The notes beneath the pieces are model-generated. The model searched no databases. It was not told where the DNA came from and saw only the letters and a list, made by a program, of their open reading frames with translations. From Torreya grandis (lineage: Eukaryota > Streptophyta > Pinopsida > Cupressales > Taxaceae), in the NCBI GenBank assembly GCA_037957365.1, contig JARHVA010002374.1:496001-560000 (forward strand): 64,000 nucleotides of DNA, written 5' to 3'. Shown piece by piece: positions 10,311 through 21,098 of the stretch. A program made the position numbers and the translations under genes. Positions within the stretch are counted from its first letter, which is position 1; every line of letters begins with the position of its first letter.

Positions 10311-10429
10311 CGAAGGACAGCTATACTATCATTGCTGTATTACTAGACTGCTCCCTCGAAGGACAGCTAGGCCAACTTTTCAAACATTATTAAGCAAAAA
10401 TATAGACCACTCCCTCGAAGGATGGCTAT
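10311..10429 (+). repeat. Three copies of a CTCCCTCGAAGGA-centred repeat
   Basis: Copies begin at 10,311 (ACTGCTCCCTCGAAGGACAG), 10,347 (same 20 bases) and 10,406 (ACCACTCCCTCGAAGGATGG). Spacing is 36 and 59 bp. Each is followed by CTA or GCTA. Confidence 0.8.
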
Positions 10430-10544
10430 GACTACTATGGCAATAGACAACACTTTTTAGGAGCTTCGCATCGATCAGCTTCGCAACATGACCATTACAT
10501 CAAGTGACATCTCTATGCAGGCTTCCCGCATCGATCAGCCTGAC

Positions 10545-10545
<1 letters not shown>

Positions 10546-10585
<40 letters not shown>
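10546..10585 (+). repeat. Poly(A) run of 40 bases
   Basis: An uninterrupted A tract following TGACC. There is no flanking duplication to suggest a separate LINE or SINE insertion. Length may be unstable or mis-assembled. Confidence 0.9.
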
Positions 10586-10586
<1 letters not shown>

Positions 10587-11256
10587 GAGTTACAGACATT
10601 GGCTTGTAGTTGTCTCAGGGTCTCCTATAAAAGGGGCAAGGTTATTCCTGCTCTTAAACTGGGTTACCCTATCCTCCTCCTATCACCGGCTCAAGGGACT
10701 TCGAGCTCACTTTAATGTCAAAGTGATTCGATTACCGTTCTAACTCCACTGGTCAACGACGCAATGCATGAACGGGGCTTTTGTTCTAATAACCCCTATC
10801 TATGCTTCCTTTCTGGTCCTTGTCAATGAAAGAGCAATTTGCCTTTCACCTTTTCTCTACACTTTGGTCACGCTTTGGCCACGTCAATTGTCGACTCATC
10901 CTTAAACCCAGCCAACTTCAACATTTTTCAAACCAGCCTCGACATTTTCAACATGACATCAGGCATCATCCTTGCCCTTTTCGCATAGTTTCTATGGACA
11001 CCAATACACATGGAAACTACCGACCAGACCCAATTTATGTTAAGCATAAACCAATACTTGTTGAAGCATAAATAGACCTTCTATTCATTTCTAGCATACA
11101 TCCATCACGACTATGGAAACTTGCTAGGGATGAAAGACTCTCGACCACTTCTACAGAAGACACCATCTGTAGCATCCTTTTATCCTCATCTTTTTATCCT
11201 CATCATTTCGACGCTTGACCACATCCAATTATCGACCATTTTGACCCTCGCAGTCT

Positions 11257-11830
11257 GAACTACATTGGTCTGAGGCCCTATGACCAGGGCTATGTAGGCA
11301 GCACTCAGATAACACATCCTCTGAGGTTAGCTCGACCACCCCCGTTTGTTCATCTCTTTGATGAACAAACCTTCTCTTCTGCGGCCTTGACCCTGACCAC
11401 GACCAGTCTATCGACAACTTTGACCACATCCAATCTCATCATCGACCAATCTTCTCAATTTGTCCGAACTAGATTGGTCTGAGGCCCTACGACCAGGGCT
11501 ATGTAGGCAGCACTCAGATAACACATCTTCTGAGGTTAGCTCGACCACCCCCGTTTGTTCGTCTCTATGATGGACAAACCTTCTCTTCTTTGACTCTTAT
11601 CACACCCAACTTCATCAACTTTGACCAAGACCAATCATTTCCTTTGACCAAGACCAATCATCGACCTTGACCAAGACCAATCAATCCCTCCGACCCTCCC
11701 TCCCTTTTAGGGAGAACTACATCGACCTGAGGCCCTGTCACAGGGGCTATGTAGGCAGCACTCAGTTGACATGAGGTCTTCTGGGGTTAGCTCGGCCGCA
11801 TCCTTTCGTCTATCCATCCTCTGGACTAAT
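11257..11830 (+). repeat. Three tandem-like copies of the GAACTACAT...TATGTAGGCAGCAC motif
   Basis: Copies start at 11,257, 11,466 and 11,714. Each opens with GAACTA, then TGAGGCCC, a short variable hairpin-like stretch, GGCTATGTAGGCAGCACTCA, and TTAGCTCG about 30 bases later. The first two share about 120 bp with few differences; the third is more diverged. Related copies occur at 24,158 and on the minus strand at 60,061. Confidence 0.85.
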
Positions 11831-12382
11831 GACCATTGGCGATCATGCCTATCTCCTTCGACCTCGACCACTTCCAAGCCAATGTTGCCTTGGTTGTTTT
11901 TGCGTGTATGCTATTCCACGGCTGGTTAGCAGAATTGTCCGCAGACCTTTTTTTGACCCTTCACAAGTATAGGATCGCGAGCCAGTTGATCCCTACTACT
12001 TGTGACTTTTTCGTGTTTCTGGGAGCACTTCCTGAGCCCTGGATACCTGGGACACGATGACCATTTGGAGCTTCAGCTTAGATTGAGTGACCCGATCAAC
12101 AGACGACTAAATGCTGGGGCCCGATTACTTCAATTTTGGCACTCCTTGACCCTTGACCATGCGACAATTTGACCTGACCCTCTCGTGAAGTGGACTACGC
12201 GCAATCTCGACTATGGCAGCGTTTTCACTCACTCTCTTCTATCCATTTCTCTGTCAAATCGACACTCGATCTTCGGTTCCCTTCTCTCGACTATCGCTTT
12301 GAGGGGGGAACACCTCATCCTTTTTTCTAGGGCAACCAACTCCTGTTTTTGTCTTGCAGTTCGTCTAGAACAACCAACAAGA

Positions 12383-12396
12383 CAAAAAGGGGCAAA
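12383..12396 (+). other. Polypurine tract of element A
   Basis: CAAAAAGGGGCAAA lies directly before the TGTAGACACC start of the 3' LTR, the position required for plus-strand DNA priming. Confidence 0.85.
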
Positions 12397-12701
12397 TGTA
12401 GACACCGCAAACGTGTCTGCACCTTGGTTCTCCCCCTTGGCCCTTTCTCCCTCCTAGTCCTCCTTGGTCCCTAACCCACCTAAGTCTTATTAATTAGAAA
12501 TTAACATCTATTTTTAATTAAATAAGGCCCCCTTTCCACCCTACCCTTGCCACCTTGGATCCTCCCTTGAATCCCTCCACCTTCCCCCTAGCATTTATTA
12601 GGCCAAATCTCACCATTATATCCCCCCTCGTCCATTTTGGCATCCTTGTGACCGTTCTGCCCATGACCCCTCGCCCGGCGGCGTGCAAGAGTGGGCAGAG
12701 G

Positions 12702-12711
12702 CTATTTTTAG
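12702..12711 (+). promoter_or_regulatory. Possible TATA-like site in the element A LTR
   Basis: CTATTTTTAG sits in a short inverted context (GAGGCTA ... TAGCCTC). If used, transcription would start about 30 bp downstream, at the edge of the palindrome group at 12,734. An alternative AT-rich site is TTAATTAAATAA near 12,516. Assignment is tentative. Confidence 0.35.
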
Positions 12712-12733
12712 CCTCTGTGCCCATCCTGCGACC

Positions 12734-12784
12734 GCCGACGTCGGCGACCCTTCGGCCGACGTCGGCGAAACTGCCGGCGTCGGC
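12734..12784 (+). repeat. Three GC-rich palindromes in the LTR
   Basis: GCCGACGTCGGC occurs perfectly at 12,734-12,745 and 12,755-12,766, and GCCGGCGTCGGC at 12,773-12,784; spacings are 21 and 18 bp. They belong to the same family as the arrays at 187 and 1,518. Confidence 0.88.
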
Positions 12785-13309
12785 AGCCTTCATTATCCCC
12801 TTCTGCATCCGTTGCACCCCCTGGACTCTTGAGCTCGAAAACAGATTCTCTTGACGCTTTGGCTCTGATCTCTCCTCTGTCTTGACCTCGTGCAATAGCA
12901 GCAACAGGTGAAAAGGCCCTGGATCAGTATCTTCTCCTTGCAGCAACTCTTCTGTGGCTCCAGCAACATCTTCTTCTCTCTTCATTCAGCAAGCTAAAGG
13001 TAAGCTAGTCTAGTTTTTTTCATTTCATTTTAGTATTCAGTCATCTATCTTCTATTGTCTTCTGCTCCCTCTGTCCTTCCCCCCTGAGAGGCTGCAAAGC
13101 CTTCTCAGGCCCCATCCTCTGTGAATCCTCCTCTTCCCTGTCCTCTGTGTCTCTCCCAACTTCCTCACCCCTCTGCCCAAAAGACCTTGCACCAGGCACC
13201 CAACTCGAACCAGACCACTCCCCAATCCATCCAAACTTGTCTCCGTTCAGTCTCAGAGCCGTCCACAGTCCAGAAAGCAACCCAGACCCGACTACAGGCC
13301 ACAACCCTG

Positions 13310-13401
13310 ACCGACGCCGGTCACTTTCCCAACTGACGTCGGCAGGATAGCCGATGCCGGCAGATCAGATAACCGACGCCGGTGACATTTCCGACCTCGG
13401 C
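13310..13401 (+). repeat. Array of five inverted DRE-like palindromes in the 3' LTR
   Basis: Copies start at 13,310, 13,332, 13,350, 13,372 and 13,390, with exact 22, 18, 22, 18 spacing, the counterpart of 187-278. Several bases differ between the two LTRs inside the motifs, mostly at CpG, yet spacing is unchanged. Confidence 0.85.
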
Positions 13402-13792
13402 GACTGTCTTCAGCGCAACAGCTCTTTCAGGTAATCATTTTGTTTTCTTCTTTCCTTTCTACTTTCTTTGTCACTTCAGTATTCTGGCATTCTGTCTTTT
13501 ATCAGTCACTTATTTCATCAAAACAGTGGGTTGACCTCCCTTAAGGAAGTTTTTACACTTCTGGGAACAAGCTTTTTGCTTGGCAACCCACTGCCTATCT
13601 GTCTAACGTTTTTCTTGTCCTAGTTTTCTTTTTTTCTTGCAGGTGTCATTCCTCCACAGCCAAAGAGGAGTGCTCACAAACGTCTGGATTTACGGTGCAC
13701 AATCTTTAGTCCAGGTACTTCCAAGCCTTGTCCATTACTTTCTTTTAGTTTCTTTCTTTTTAGTCTGAAAAGCGAAATTTGAAGTAGAAACA

Positions 13793-15115
13793 CCAATTTT
13801 AACTCATATTGAATTAAAACTTTATTTTTCTCTTTAAGGGAATTTAATGGACCAAATTGGTATGTTTGGTGGGCCTGAAATTCATAGTGGCTAGATTACA
13901 AGTCCAAGTATTATTAATCAACTAGCTACTTTACCTCATGTCATGGGTGTTGTTGCTGGAGGCACTGGACTTGGACTTTGAAGTGGCATGAGAGGAAGTG
14001 GTGGACTTCCACCTCAAGGAACATGATCTAGGGGTTTTCAATATCCACCAACATAATCACCTCAAGTAACAATGATATATTATGAAATGATGCTTCATCT
14101 ACCTAAATATTAAGGCATGGAGAATGTTTCAGAACATATTCATAAGTGTGAACTCATTTGGAGGGTGCGAGGATTAACTGATTCTAAGAAAAAGGCCACA
14201 TAATTCATAACCACCATTTTGGAGAGATCACATAAATGGTATAGGAAGTTTGACCCTCAATAAGCAGTAATTGACTATGATCAGCTTAAGACAGCATTTC
14301 TTCATGAATTTGATATTCCCAAATTTGAGCAACAAAGTATTGCCATGCTAAAAGATATAAAACAAGAATTCACTAAGGGTGTACGATGTTAGGAATATAT
14401 AACACAAATAAATATTATTAAATTAAATAAAGAAATAAAATGAAAAAAACACAACACAATAAAGACAAATTTAATGTGGTTCATCTAATATGGGATACTT
14501 CCACACAAGAACAACTAGTCCTTATTATTTAGTCCAAAAAATGAAGGGAAAAACTTGTAATACATCCACCACAATATCCTCTTCACTCACACACAATATT
14601 TTTTTATGATTACAATTCCCTCATATCAAAGGAGGGTTACATATTAGGGCAAAAATGCATAAACATAATTTCTACCATTAGATCTATGACCTAATAGTGA
14701 ACGGTCTAGATTTACTAAAAAATTAGAATATTTTATAATGCATTTTTAACCCCCCTAGACCATCATGGAAACCCTAGTGGTGGGGGGGGGGGGGCATTGC
14801 CTCCCCACACCCCCTATCGGGAACTAGGCATTATATTAAGATCAGGCTCTACCATCCAACATATGGGAGTATAGTGCACTATTTAAAACACTTTTGTCCA
14901 AGATTTCCTTTGAAATTAATGTTTCTTAGCATGCCCAATGGTTTTTAGGAGGTTTTTTGTTTCCCTTTAGATGAACATTGTCTCAAAGGACCTTTACTAG
15001 CTTGTACAAAGCTCTAGAAGCTACCCTCTACATAGAAGCTATTGAAAGCATTAACACTAGAATCAGACCTTTTATGGAAGCTCAAATAGCTTCAATGGCA
15101 TCATAGTTAGAAAAT
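13793..15115 (+). pseudogene. Element B gag remnant, interrupted by a solo LTR
   Basis: From about 14,085 the translation shows the gag capsid pattern: LHLPKY, ENVSEHIHKCELIWR, HKWYRKFDP, DYDQLKTAFLHEF, then after the insertion EYSALFKTLLSKI, WFLGGF and EATLYIEAIESIN. Several stops interrupt it. Upstream (13,830-14,080) a Gly-rich N-terminal stretch is readable. The reading frame on the two sides of 14,387-14,861 is continuous once one target-duplication copy is counted, which supports the insertion call. Confidence 0.7.
14387..14861 (+). mobile_element. Solo LTR inserted in element B gag
   Basis: The 475-bp segment begins TGTTAGGAAT and ends CCATCCAACA (TGTT...AACA ends). Flanks are tacga (14,382-14,386) and tatgg (14,862-14,866): three of five bases match and the two differences are transitions, as for an old target duplication. 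It contains a TTTAATGTGGTTC block like those in plant LTRs, and a run of 13-14 G near 14,783. No internal region is present, so LTR-LTR recombination is likely. Orientation is uncertain. Confidence 0.65.
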
Positions 15116-16080
15116 CTATCTACAAAAAATGCATACAACACTCATAATAGTCTTTGGTGTATCGAATGCAAATTTAAAGGTGACTCATAATAGAAACAAC
15201 TACCCACATAAAAACATCCACACTTTATTAAAGCAATCATGTGAAATTTCCATGAAGAGCATGATGTATGCTCCTATCCTCTCTTATAGTGGGTTACACA
15301 TTCTTAAGTGTCTGAATGCTACAAAATATGTGATTCCTACACTCATGACACAAATGATTATCGACTAATTAGTAATATGCATGAGGCATGGGTGTGGGGT
15401 ACCCACCAAACCTCTATTTCCAATAATCAAGATAATGGTGGATATCATGGATGAGTATGAGGAGGTGTCCATTTCACACTAAGAAAATGTTATAAGTATG
15501 GACCTCCAAATCACTATCAATGAGATTATCCAATTTATCCAACATGTGCTTTTTGTAAAAAAGAGCATCAGTTGGAAGAATATCTTGACCTATACATGTC
15601 CATCACTAAGGAAAGAAATGAAAAAGGTGTTGGTATGATTCACATTGAAAAACCTCATTGGCATCCATGCTCTAACACACCAATATCTCAATAGGTTAAT
15701 ATCACCACATGTAATAGTGGACAATCGCTGTCTACATCCATTCCTCCTATTGAGAAGATACAACATGAAGAGCCTCATGCTATAAAGTATCCTGATGCCC
15801 AACAATAGAAGGATGTACTCCAAGATAATATGACATTGGTATGAGAACTACAAGGAGAAATTTAGTTTCTTAAAGACCAAGAAGCAAAACAATGTGTTGA
15901 TTTGTAAAAGACCATAAAACCTCAAAATGTGGCACGAGATGATTTCCAAGAGCTTTGAAAATTTATGTTGGATGAAGACATTATCCCATAACTGAGTAAT
16001 TAGCTTAAAAATTAGGTACAAACACCAATTGACACTGAATCATAATTGATCCGACCAACTAAAGTCATGCTCGATGACAA
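15116..16080 (+). pseudogene. Element B gag C-terminus with decayed double zinc knuckle
   Basis: At about 15,486-15,600 the translation reads KCYKYGPPNHYQ, a stop, DYPIYPTCAFCKKEHQLEEY. Two CCHC knuckles are recognisable, but three cysteines are now tyrosine (TGT to TAT). Nothing else is identifiable in this interval. Confidence 0.55.
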
Positions 16081-16435
16081 GATACTTTTGTTTCTCCTAG
16101 CCCTCAAGAAGATAAGGAAATATTGGTGAATGATATCATCAATGGTTGCGTAATTTGAGATATCTTGGTTGACACTAGCATTGAGGTTAACATCCTCACA
16201 AAGGATGCATGGCATAAAATGGCTAGTCTATCATTATAACCATCACCACAGTGTTGTTTATGGCTAATAAAACATGTGCTCTACCAATTGGCATCCTTAA
16301 AAATGCAATAGTTGATATCCTTGGAGTTCCTTTCAAATTTGATTTTGAATTTCTCAAGTTAGTTGAGGCAGATCATTTTTCATATCTATTAGGGTGACCT
16401 TGGTGCTATGCAAACAATGCAAACTTAAGTTTCAA
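16081..16435 (+). pseudogene. Element B protease remnant
   Basis: ILVDTSIEVNILTKDAWHKM at about 16,161-16,221 holds the catalytic Asp-Thr, with Gly replaced by Ser. A YLLG-like block followed by a W lies at about 16,385. Stops and a frame change separate the two. Confidence 0.55.
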
Positions 16436-17689
16436 AAAGTGCTACATCAATTTTGGGAATATTGATCAACGCATTGTTATTCTATTGGATCAAACACATG
16501 GATCACCATACATAAACCCTATTAATGTAGAAGAAGATATTAACCACATCTACAATGTCATAGCTATAGATGGTGAGCATTATGATCCTAATTCTAATGG
16601 CATCCTCTAATGGATGGATACTCAGTCCTTTTTTGATACTAAAGTAATGCTTGTAATTATTGGGCCTAATATGATTATGACCTTACTAGAAGAGTGTGTG
16701 GTACCATTGACAGTCGTGAGAAAATTTTGCACCAATATCATAAAAACCATAGGTTTGTTCTCCTTGTTACTAGACATTATGTGAGGACCAGTTATGGATG
16801 CACCGTTACAAAGACTTGATGAAGCTCCTTGGTTTCATAGATAAATAGAAGTCTGTAACTTCATATAGCAACTTGAAGATTTCAATAACTCTGATAATGA
16901 CCACATGCATTCATTGGTTCACCTTTTTGATGGTATAGTCATGAGGTGGTGGAAAAACCATAATGAGAGACTTATCTATTAGGATTAAGTATGTTACTTT
17001 ACATCACCGATTTCATCATGACAACTGAGTCTAGGGTATAATCAGCTATAGTGGAGTATGATCACCAGAACCACACATAAAAGCTTGTGAATCTATGTGG
17101 AGGGTTGAAGAGTCATTTTTTCCATAGTACCTATGGGTATATTTTTTTTACATAACTTTAAAAACTTGGTAGAACATGGTATGTTCATGAATAATGACAG
17201 ATGGGTACCCATTTTTGGCATTTATTGAAAGAGAACGTGAACTCAACATTATCTTACTCATCTTTGAGAATGGATTTGCACCTCACACTCTAAGCTATGC
17301 ATAAAGCAATTATTGGTGATCCTAGTCCCATTGAATATTTTCTGTGATGTATAAATGATGTCTTAGAAGAAGGTTTAGTTATCTTTAATGATCCATCTGA
17401 ATAACCCATTCCTACACTAGACCCCATCCTTGATTAGGAAAGTCATGAAGAGATGCACCTAAGGAAGTAAAAATTGATGTTTTAGGTGTATGAAGGTGAA
17501 GGGTTTGAACCACCTGACCCATTGAAAATCATTTAGATATCCCTATAAGCTATGGTGATCAAACTATTCATGATATTGGTCCTGATACAGACCACCCATA
17601 TTTAAAACCTCTTCAAACTATCTGGTTCAACATCAACACAGAGGAAGAAGCAAAAATAACTACCATAGGTAACTATTGGGCTAACATAA
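16436..17689 (+). other. Element B protease-RT spacer, decayed
   Basis: No conserved domain is recognisable. Short translations such as PEEY-like and DEAPWFH blocks hint at pol linker sequence and a possible second gag-like fragment near 16,830-17,000, but I cannot support a call. Confidence 0.4.
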
Positions 17690-18560
17690 AGGTTTCAAAA
17701 ATTTTGAATTTTTAAAAGAATACAAAGATGTCTTTCCAAGAATTTATAGTGAGATGAAATTTTTTCATTTGTTACTAGGCAAAATGCATATCAAACTAGT
17801 TGATGGTGCTTAACCAGTCAGGAAAAGGCCATATAAGATGAATCTAAATTTACATGTACACATGATTGAAATTTTTTATAGTATACTACTTACTAGAGTG
17901 ATAACCTTAATTGACTATTCTAAGTGGATCAGTCCCATGGTCATAAGTATAAAAAAAGATGGGCATATTAGGATTTGTGTTGATTACCACATACTTAATG
18001 CATCTTGTGTTACTAATCCTTTCCCAATGTCATTCACAGAAGAAATCCTTGAAGGTGTCATGAGGTGTGAAATTTACACTTTCAAAGATGGATTTTATGG
18101 TACCATCAGGTCCATATCACTGAGGAGGATTGACCTAAGACTACATTTTCTATCGAATAGAGATCCTTCACACATACCATCATGGCAGTTGGGTTGAAGA
18201 ATGTACCTACTACATTTTCCTGTATAGTCATTAAGGCCTTTAAAGACTTCATCCATAAATTCCTTCAAGTTTACTTGGATTATTAGACAATCTGTGGCCT
18301 GGTTAAGGACTATTTTTCTAATCTATGGCTCATGATTGAACATTATGGAGTACTTAAAATATCACTAAATTTAAAGAAGTATCTTTTTGCTACACCTTTC
18401 GATGTTCTTCTGGATCATATTATCTATAAAGATGGAATTTTTGTAGACCTAACAAAGGTATTTAACATCCTTCATCTCCCAATGCTAATGTCTTAGTGTG
18501 CAATTCATGCCTTTCTAGGACATATTAGGTACTATCAAAATTCATTTGAGGATATACCAA
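17690..18560 (+). pseudogene. Element B reverse transcriptase remnant
   Basis: An open stretch at 17,838-18,197 contains IDYSKWISPMVISIKKDGHI, RICVDYHILNA, FPMSFTEEIL and the start of a DGF block. Further on come AFKDFIHKFLQVYLDY at about 18,235-18,283, where the catalytic Y-L-D-D has become Y-L-D-Y (GAT to TAT), and NLKKYLFATPFDVLL. Frameshifts separate the pieces. Not functional. Confidence 0.75.
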
Positions 18561-18639
18561 GATTACCATGCCTTTAGAGGAACTCTTGAAACATAATGAG
18601 CACTTTATCTAGACTTGCTCTTGTTAATAAACCTTTGAG

Positions 18640-19115
18640 GACTTAAAAGACAAACTGGTCACTGCTCTGATTTTCTAGTTCCCAAATTGGAAAAAACCAT
18701 TGCATTTCCATGTTGATGCCTCTATAATGGCCATTGGTGCAGTCCTTATGCAACCAGGTGAAGGTCACCTTGGTCACCCTATTTATTTTTATAGTAGAAA
18801 ACTTACTCCAATTTAGAGGAATTACACCACCATAGATCATGAAGCACTTTCAATGGTTTATGCTTTGTAGAAATTTTGATAATACCTTTTGGCCAATCTA
18901 TTTATATTCTATACTGACCGCAAAGATTTAAAATATCTGGTAAATAATCTTGTATTACATGGTTGCATATACCACTGGATAGTATTATTTCAATAATTTT
19001 AGTTCTCTATCATGGTTAAACTAGGAAAAACTAATTATGGTCCTAACCATATTTATCGAATTGATTTCAAAGAATCACCACATGCCATTGAAGATGAGCT
19101 ACCTAATGTATAATT
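18640..19115 (+). pseudogene. Element B RNase H remnant
   Basis: Translation shows FPNWKKPLHFHVDASIMAIG, VLMQPGEGH, PIYFYSRKLTP, TIDHEALSMVYAL, FIFYTDRKDLKYL and HIYRIDFKESPHAIEDELP. The order matches the RT-linked RNase H of Ty3/gypsy elements. Several stops interrupt it. Confidence 0.75.
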
Positions 19116-19239
19116 ATTTTTTGTTTCTAATCTAAGGAGTTAGAATATATTGAAACTTTATTAACTACTGGTTCAACACTCAATTATTTGACTCCATAGA
19201 CTAAGAAGCAACTCACAGTTTGCATTGCACCATTTCATC

Positions 19240-20390
19240 TCATTGGAGGGGACCTTACAAGCTTGGCTGAGATGAAATTATTTGACATTATGTCATGAAA
19301 CATGATCAATCTAAAGTACTTTGAAAATTTCATGAAGGCATTGTAGGTAGACAATATGTTGGGGAAGCTACTGCATGCAAGGTAATGTTATCTGGACTAT
19401 GGTGGCCTACCCTTTTTTAAGATGCCAAAATGTATGTTAGAAAATGTGATATTTATTAGTGTATTGGAAAACCAAATCACCAAGATGCCATGCAATTATG
19501 TCCTATTATCTATTAAGAACCATTTTAAAAGTGGGCCATTGATTTTTTTGGCCCCATGAATCTAGCTGAATGATGTATAGGTTCCAATTATATCATTACA
19601 ACAACTGATTATCTCATGCATTAGGCTGAGGCCATGCCAACAAGGGATTGTACTACTGCTACTACCATGCGCTTCATATGGGAACATATCATAAACCATT
19701 TTGAATACCCATTAAATTTTACTAGTGATTGTTTTACACATTTCCTCAATGAAACTATCCACATCCTACTTGTCGAGTTCATTATTTCCAACCATAAAAA
19801 CAAGACCGTATCATCCCCATGTCAATGGCACTATTGAGGCATTCAATAAAATTTAAGGCATAATAATTAAAAATATTTGTAATATTGGCCCCAGTGAATG
19901 AGATGATATAGTGTCTATAGTACTTTGGGCTTACCGAATAACTTATAAACACCTTAACAAGAACACACCATTCAATCTGGTGTATGGCATAGAAGTAGTT
20001 TTTCCAGTTGAATTCTTTGTACCATCTCTTTGTATTACATGCATTGGAAAATTAGATAAGCAGTTATTATAAAAATATAAATTAGATGTTTTATTTTAGT
20101 TGGATGAAGCCCGTTTCCTTGCTCATTAGAGTAAAGATGTGGAGAAACATAGACAAAAGGAATGGCATGATCACCAAATTAAGCACAAGACATTTACCCA
20201 TGGAATTAAAGTCTTACTTTATGAGTCCAAGTTTGCACGTCATTTTGGTAAAATTCATATTCATTGGGATGGTCTTTTTATCATTCATAGCATTCAACCC
20301 TCTGGCGTGTACAATTTACAAATATTAGATGGCCAATTTCTTCATGAACATTACAATGGTATCTGGCTACGACCGTATTTCTCTTCTTAA
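19240..20390 (+). pseudogene. Element B integrase remnant
   Basis: Zinc-domain pieces (FHEGIVGRQYVGEA, GLWWPTLF, YVRKCDIY), then the core: WAIDFFGPMN at about 19,531, YIITTTDYL, LNFTSDCFTHF, where the usual Asp-Asn-Gly is altered, and NGTIEAFNK at about 19,824. LWAYRITYK and PFNLVYGIEVV follow, then a C-terminal part ending HYNGIWLRPYFSS just before the TAA at 20,388-20,390. Frameshifts are frequent, but order and spacing are those of a full integrase. Confidence 0.8.
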
Positions 20391-20690
20391 AATTATAATT
20401 GTTGTAACAATAAGGCTTATGCCATTAGTTTAGGATTTCCTATTTTCAATAAAAGTTTTGTCTTAGTTGCATGCAACATTTCTTTTATAAAAGGTTATTT
20501 TATTTTTGTACTTGTAAATTCATGGAGGACCAAGACACACTTTTAGTGTGGGGTAAGAGGTAATACATGTATTCATGTTGAGGATGCATGCACAAGTTAA
20601 AAAGTCCTAGGGTAAGAGATTCCCACCAAATAGTTTGAATATTCAAAAAAATGAACAACTAACTTCCACTCCAAATAAAAGAATGGGGCA
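20391..20690 (+). other. Element B 3' untranslated stretch and polypurine tract
   Basis: About 300 bp without coding features. It ends in AAAAGAATGGGGCA (20,677-20,690), which fits a polypurine tract directly before a TG-starting LTR. Confidence 0.55.
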
Positions 20691-21098
20691 TGATGTGTCA
20701 TTAAGATAAAAGGAAAAGTGGTTGAAATAAGTGTGGCAACATCATGACAAGACAATACCATTAAATGCATTTATGATGAGAAGTGATGGAAGAAGAATGG
20801 TAACTGTTAGAATTGTATTAATTATGAGAAGTAATGGTCAAAAAGAAGCTGGGATAGTAAATGCAAGTTACCCCCTCGAACATATAAAAGGACTTAAGAT
20901 CTCATTTTAACTTTTACCTTTGATTTTATTTGAGTTTTATAGAGCTTAAGAGCAAACTAAGTCTAGGAAATTCTAGAGCAAGTGCAAGTCCAGAGCATCA
21001 AATTCCCATGCATATCAATTGACAAGGATATTCAAAATAATTTTGAAGCCTGATTTATGGTAGATAAAATTGGTAGCTATAGGTTACAAATTTAAACA
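20691..21098 (+). repeat. Probable element B 3' LTR
   Basis: Starts TGATGTGTCA after the polypurine tract. A clear TATAAAAG lies at 20,883-20,890. The right end is set at a CA (21,097-21,098) only tentatively, since no 5' copy is in the window to compare with. Confidence 0.5.
20883..20890 (+). promoter_or_regulatory. TATA box in the element B LTR
   Basis: TATAAAAG, about 190 bp into the LTR, an ordinary place for an LTR promoter. Confidence 0.5.

Larger units (their letters stand above)
10037..12396 (+). other. Element A 3' non-coding region
   Basis: About 2.36 kb between integrase and polypurine tract, typical of the long 3' region in Tat-type elements. No env-like or other conserved coding domain is visible on either strand. 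It holds three CTCCCTCGAAGGA repeats, a 40-base A run and three copies of a 120-bp conserved motif, listed separately. Confidence 0.8.
1..13792 (+). mobile_element. Element A: Tat/Ogre-type Ty3/gypsy LTR retrotransposon, 5' end outside window
   Basis: Order seen on the plus strand: partial 5' LTR, primer-binding site, leader, gag, protease, reverse transcriptase, RNase H, a second archaeal-type RNase H, integrase, a 2.4-kb non-coding stretch, polypurine tract, complete 3' LTR. The second RNase H between the RT-linked one and integrase is the family mark of the Tat lineage. Position 1 aligns with 13,124 of the 3' LTR, so about 727 bp of the 5' LTR lie left of the window and the whole element would be about 14.5 kb. 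The LTRs differ at roughly 20 of 669 compared positions, mostly transitions, so insertion is not recent. The coding frame has at least ten stops and two frameshifts, so this copy is not autonomous. It inserted into the gag of element B; the 5 bp after it (ccaat, 13,793-13,797) would be one target-duplication copy. Confidence 0.95.
12397..13792 (+). repeat. Element A 3' LTR (complete)
   Basis: Starts TGTAGACACC after the polypurine tract and ends GTAGAAACA before unrelated DNA, so it has the usual TG...CA ends and is 1,396 bp long. Its last 669 bp match window positions 1-669. It holds three palindromes at 12,734-12,784, five at 13,310-13,401, the candidate intron 13,431-13,642 and the three-stem fold 13,525-13,592. 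Confidence 0.93.
13793..21098 (+). mobile_element. Element B: heavily decayed Ty3/gypsy LTR retrotransposon
   Basis: Gag, zinc knuckles, protease, RT, RNase H, integrase, polypurine tract and one LTR can be followed on the plus strand, with stops and frameshifts throughout. Its 5' part must lie left of element A, outside the window, because A interrupts B inside gag. A 475-bp solo LTR at 14,387-14,861 interrupts B again. I see no second archaeal-type RNase H, so it is not obviously of the same Tat lineage as A. Right end is approximate. Confidence 0.8.

Noticed and set aside
10546..10585. Poly(A) run as the tail of a LINE or SINE insertion
   Set aside because: No flanking target duplication and no LINE or SINE body before it.
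10037..12396. Envelope-like gene in the 3' region of element A
   Set aside because: No open frame of useful length, no signal or transmembrane pattern in a consistent frame.
12518..12985. Minus-strand open frame of 155 codons in the 3' LTR
   Set aside because: Lies in GC-richer LTR sequence and contains the palindromes in reverse; no known domain. LTR antisense genes exist, but nothing supports one here.
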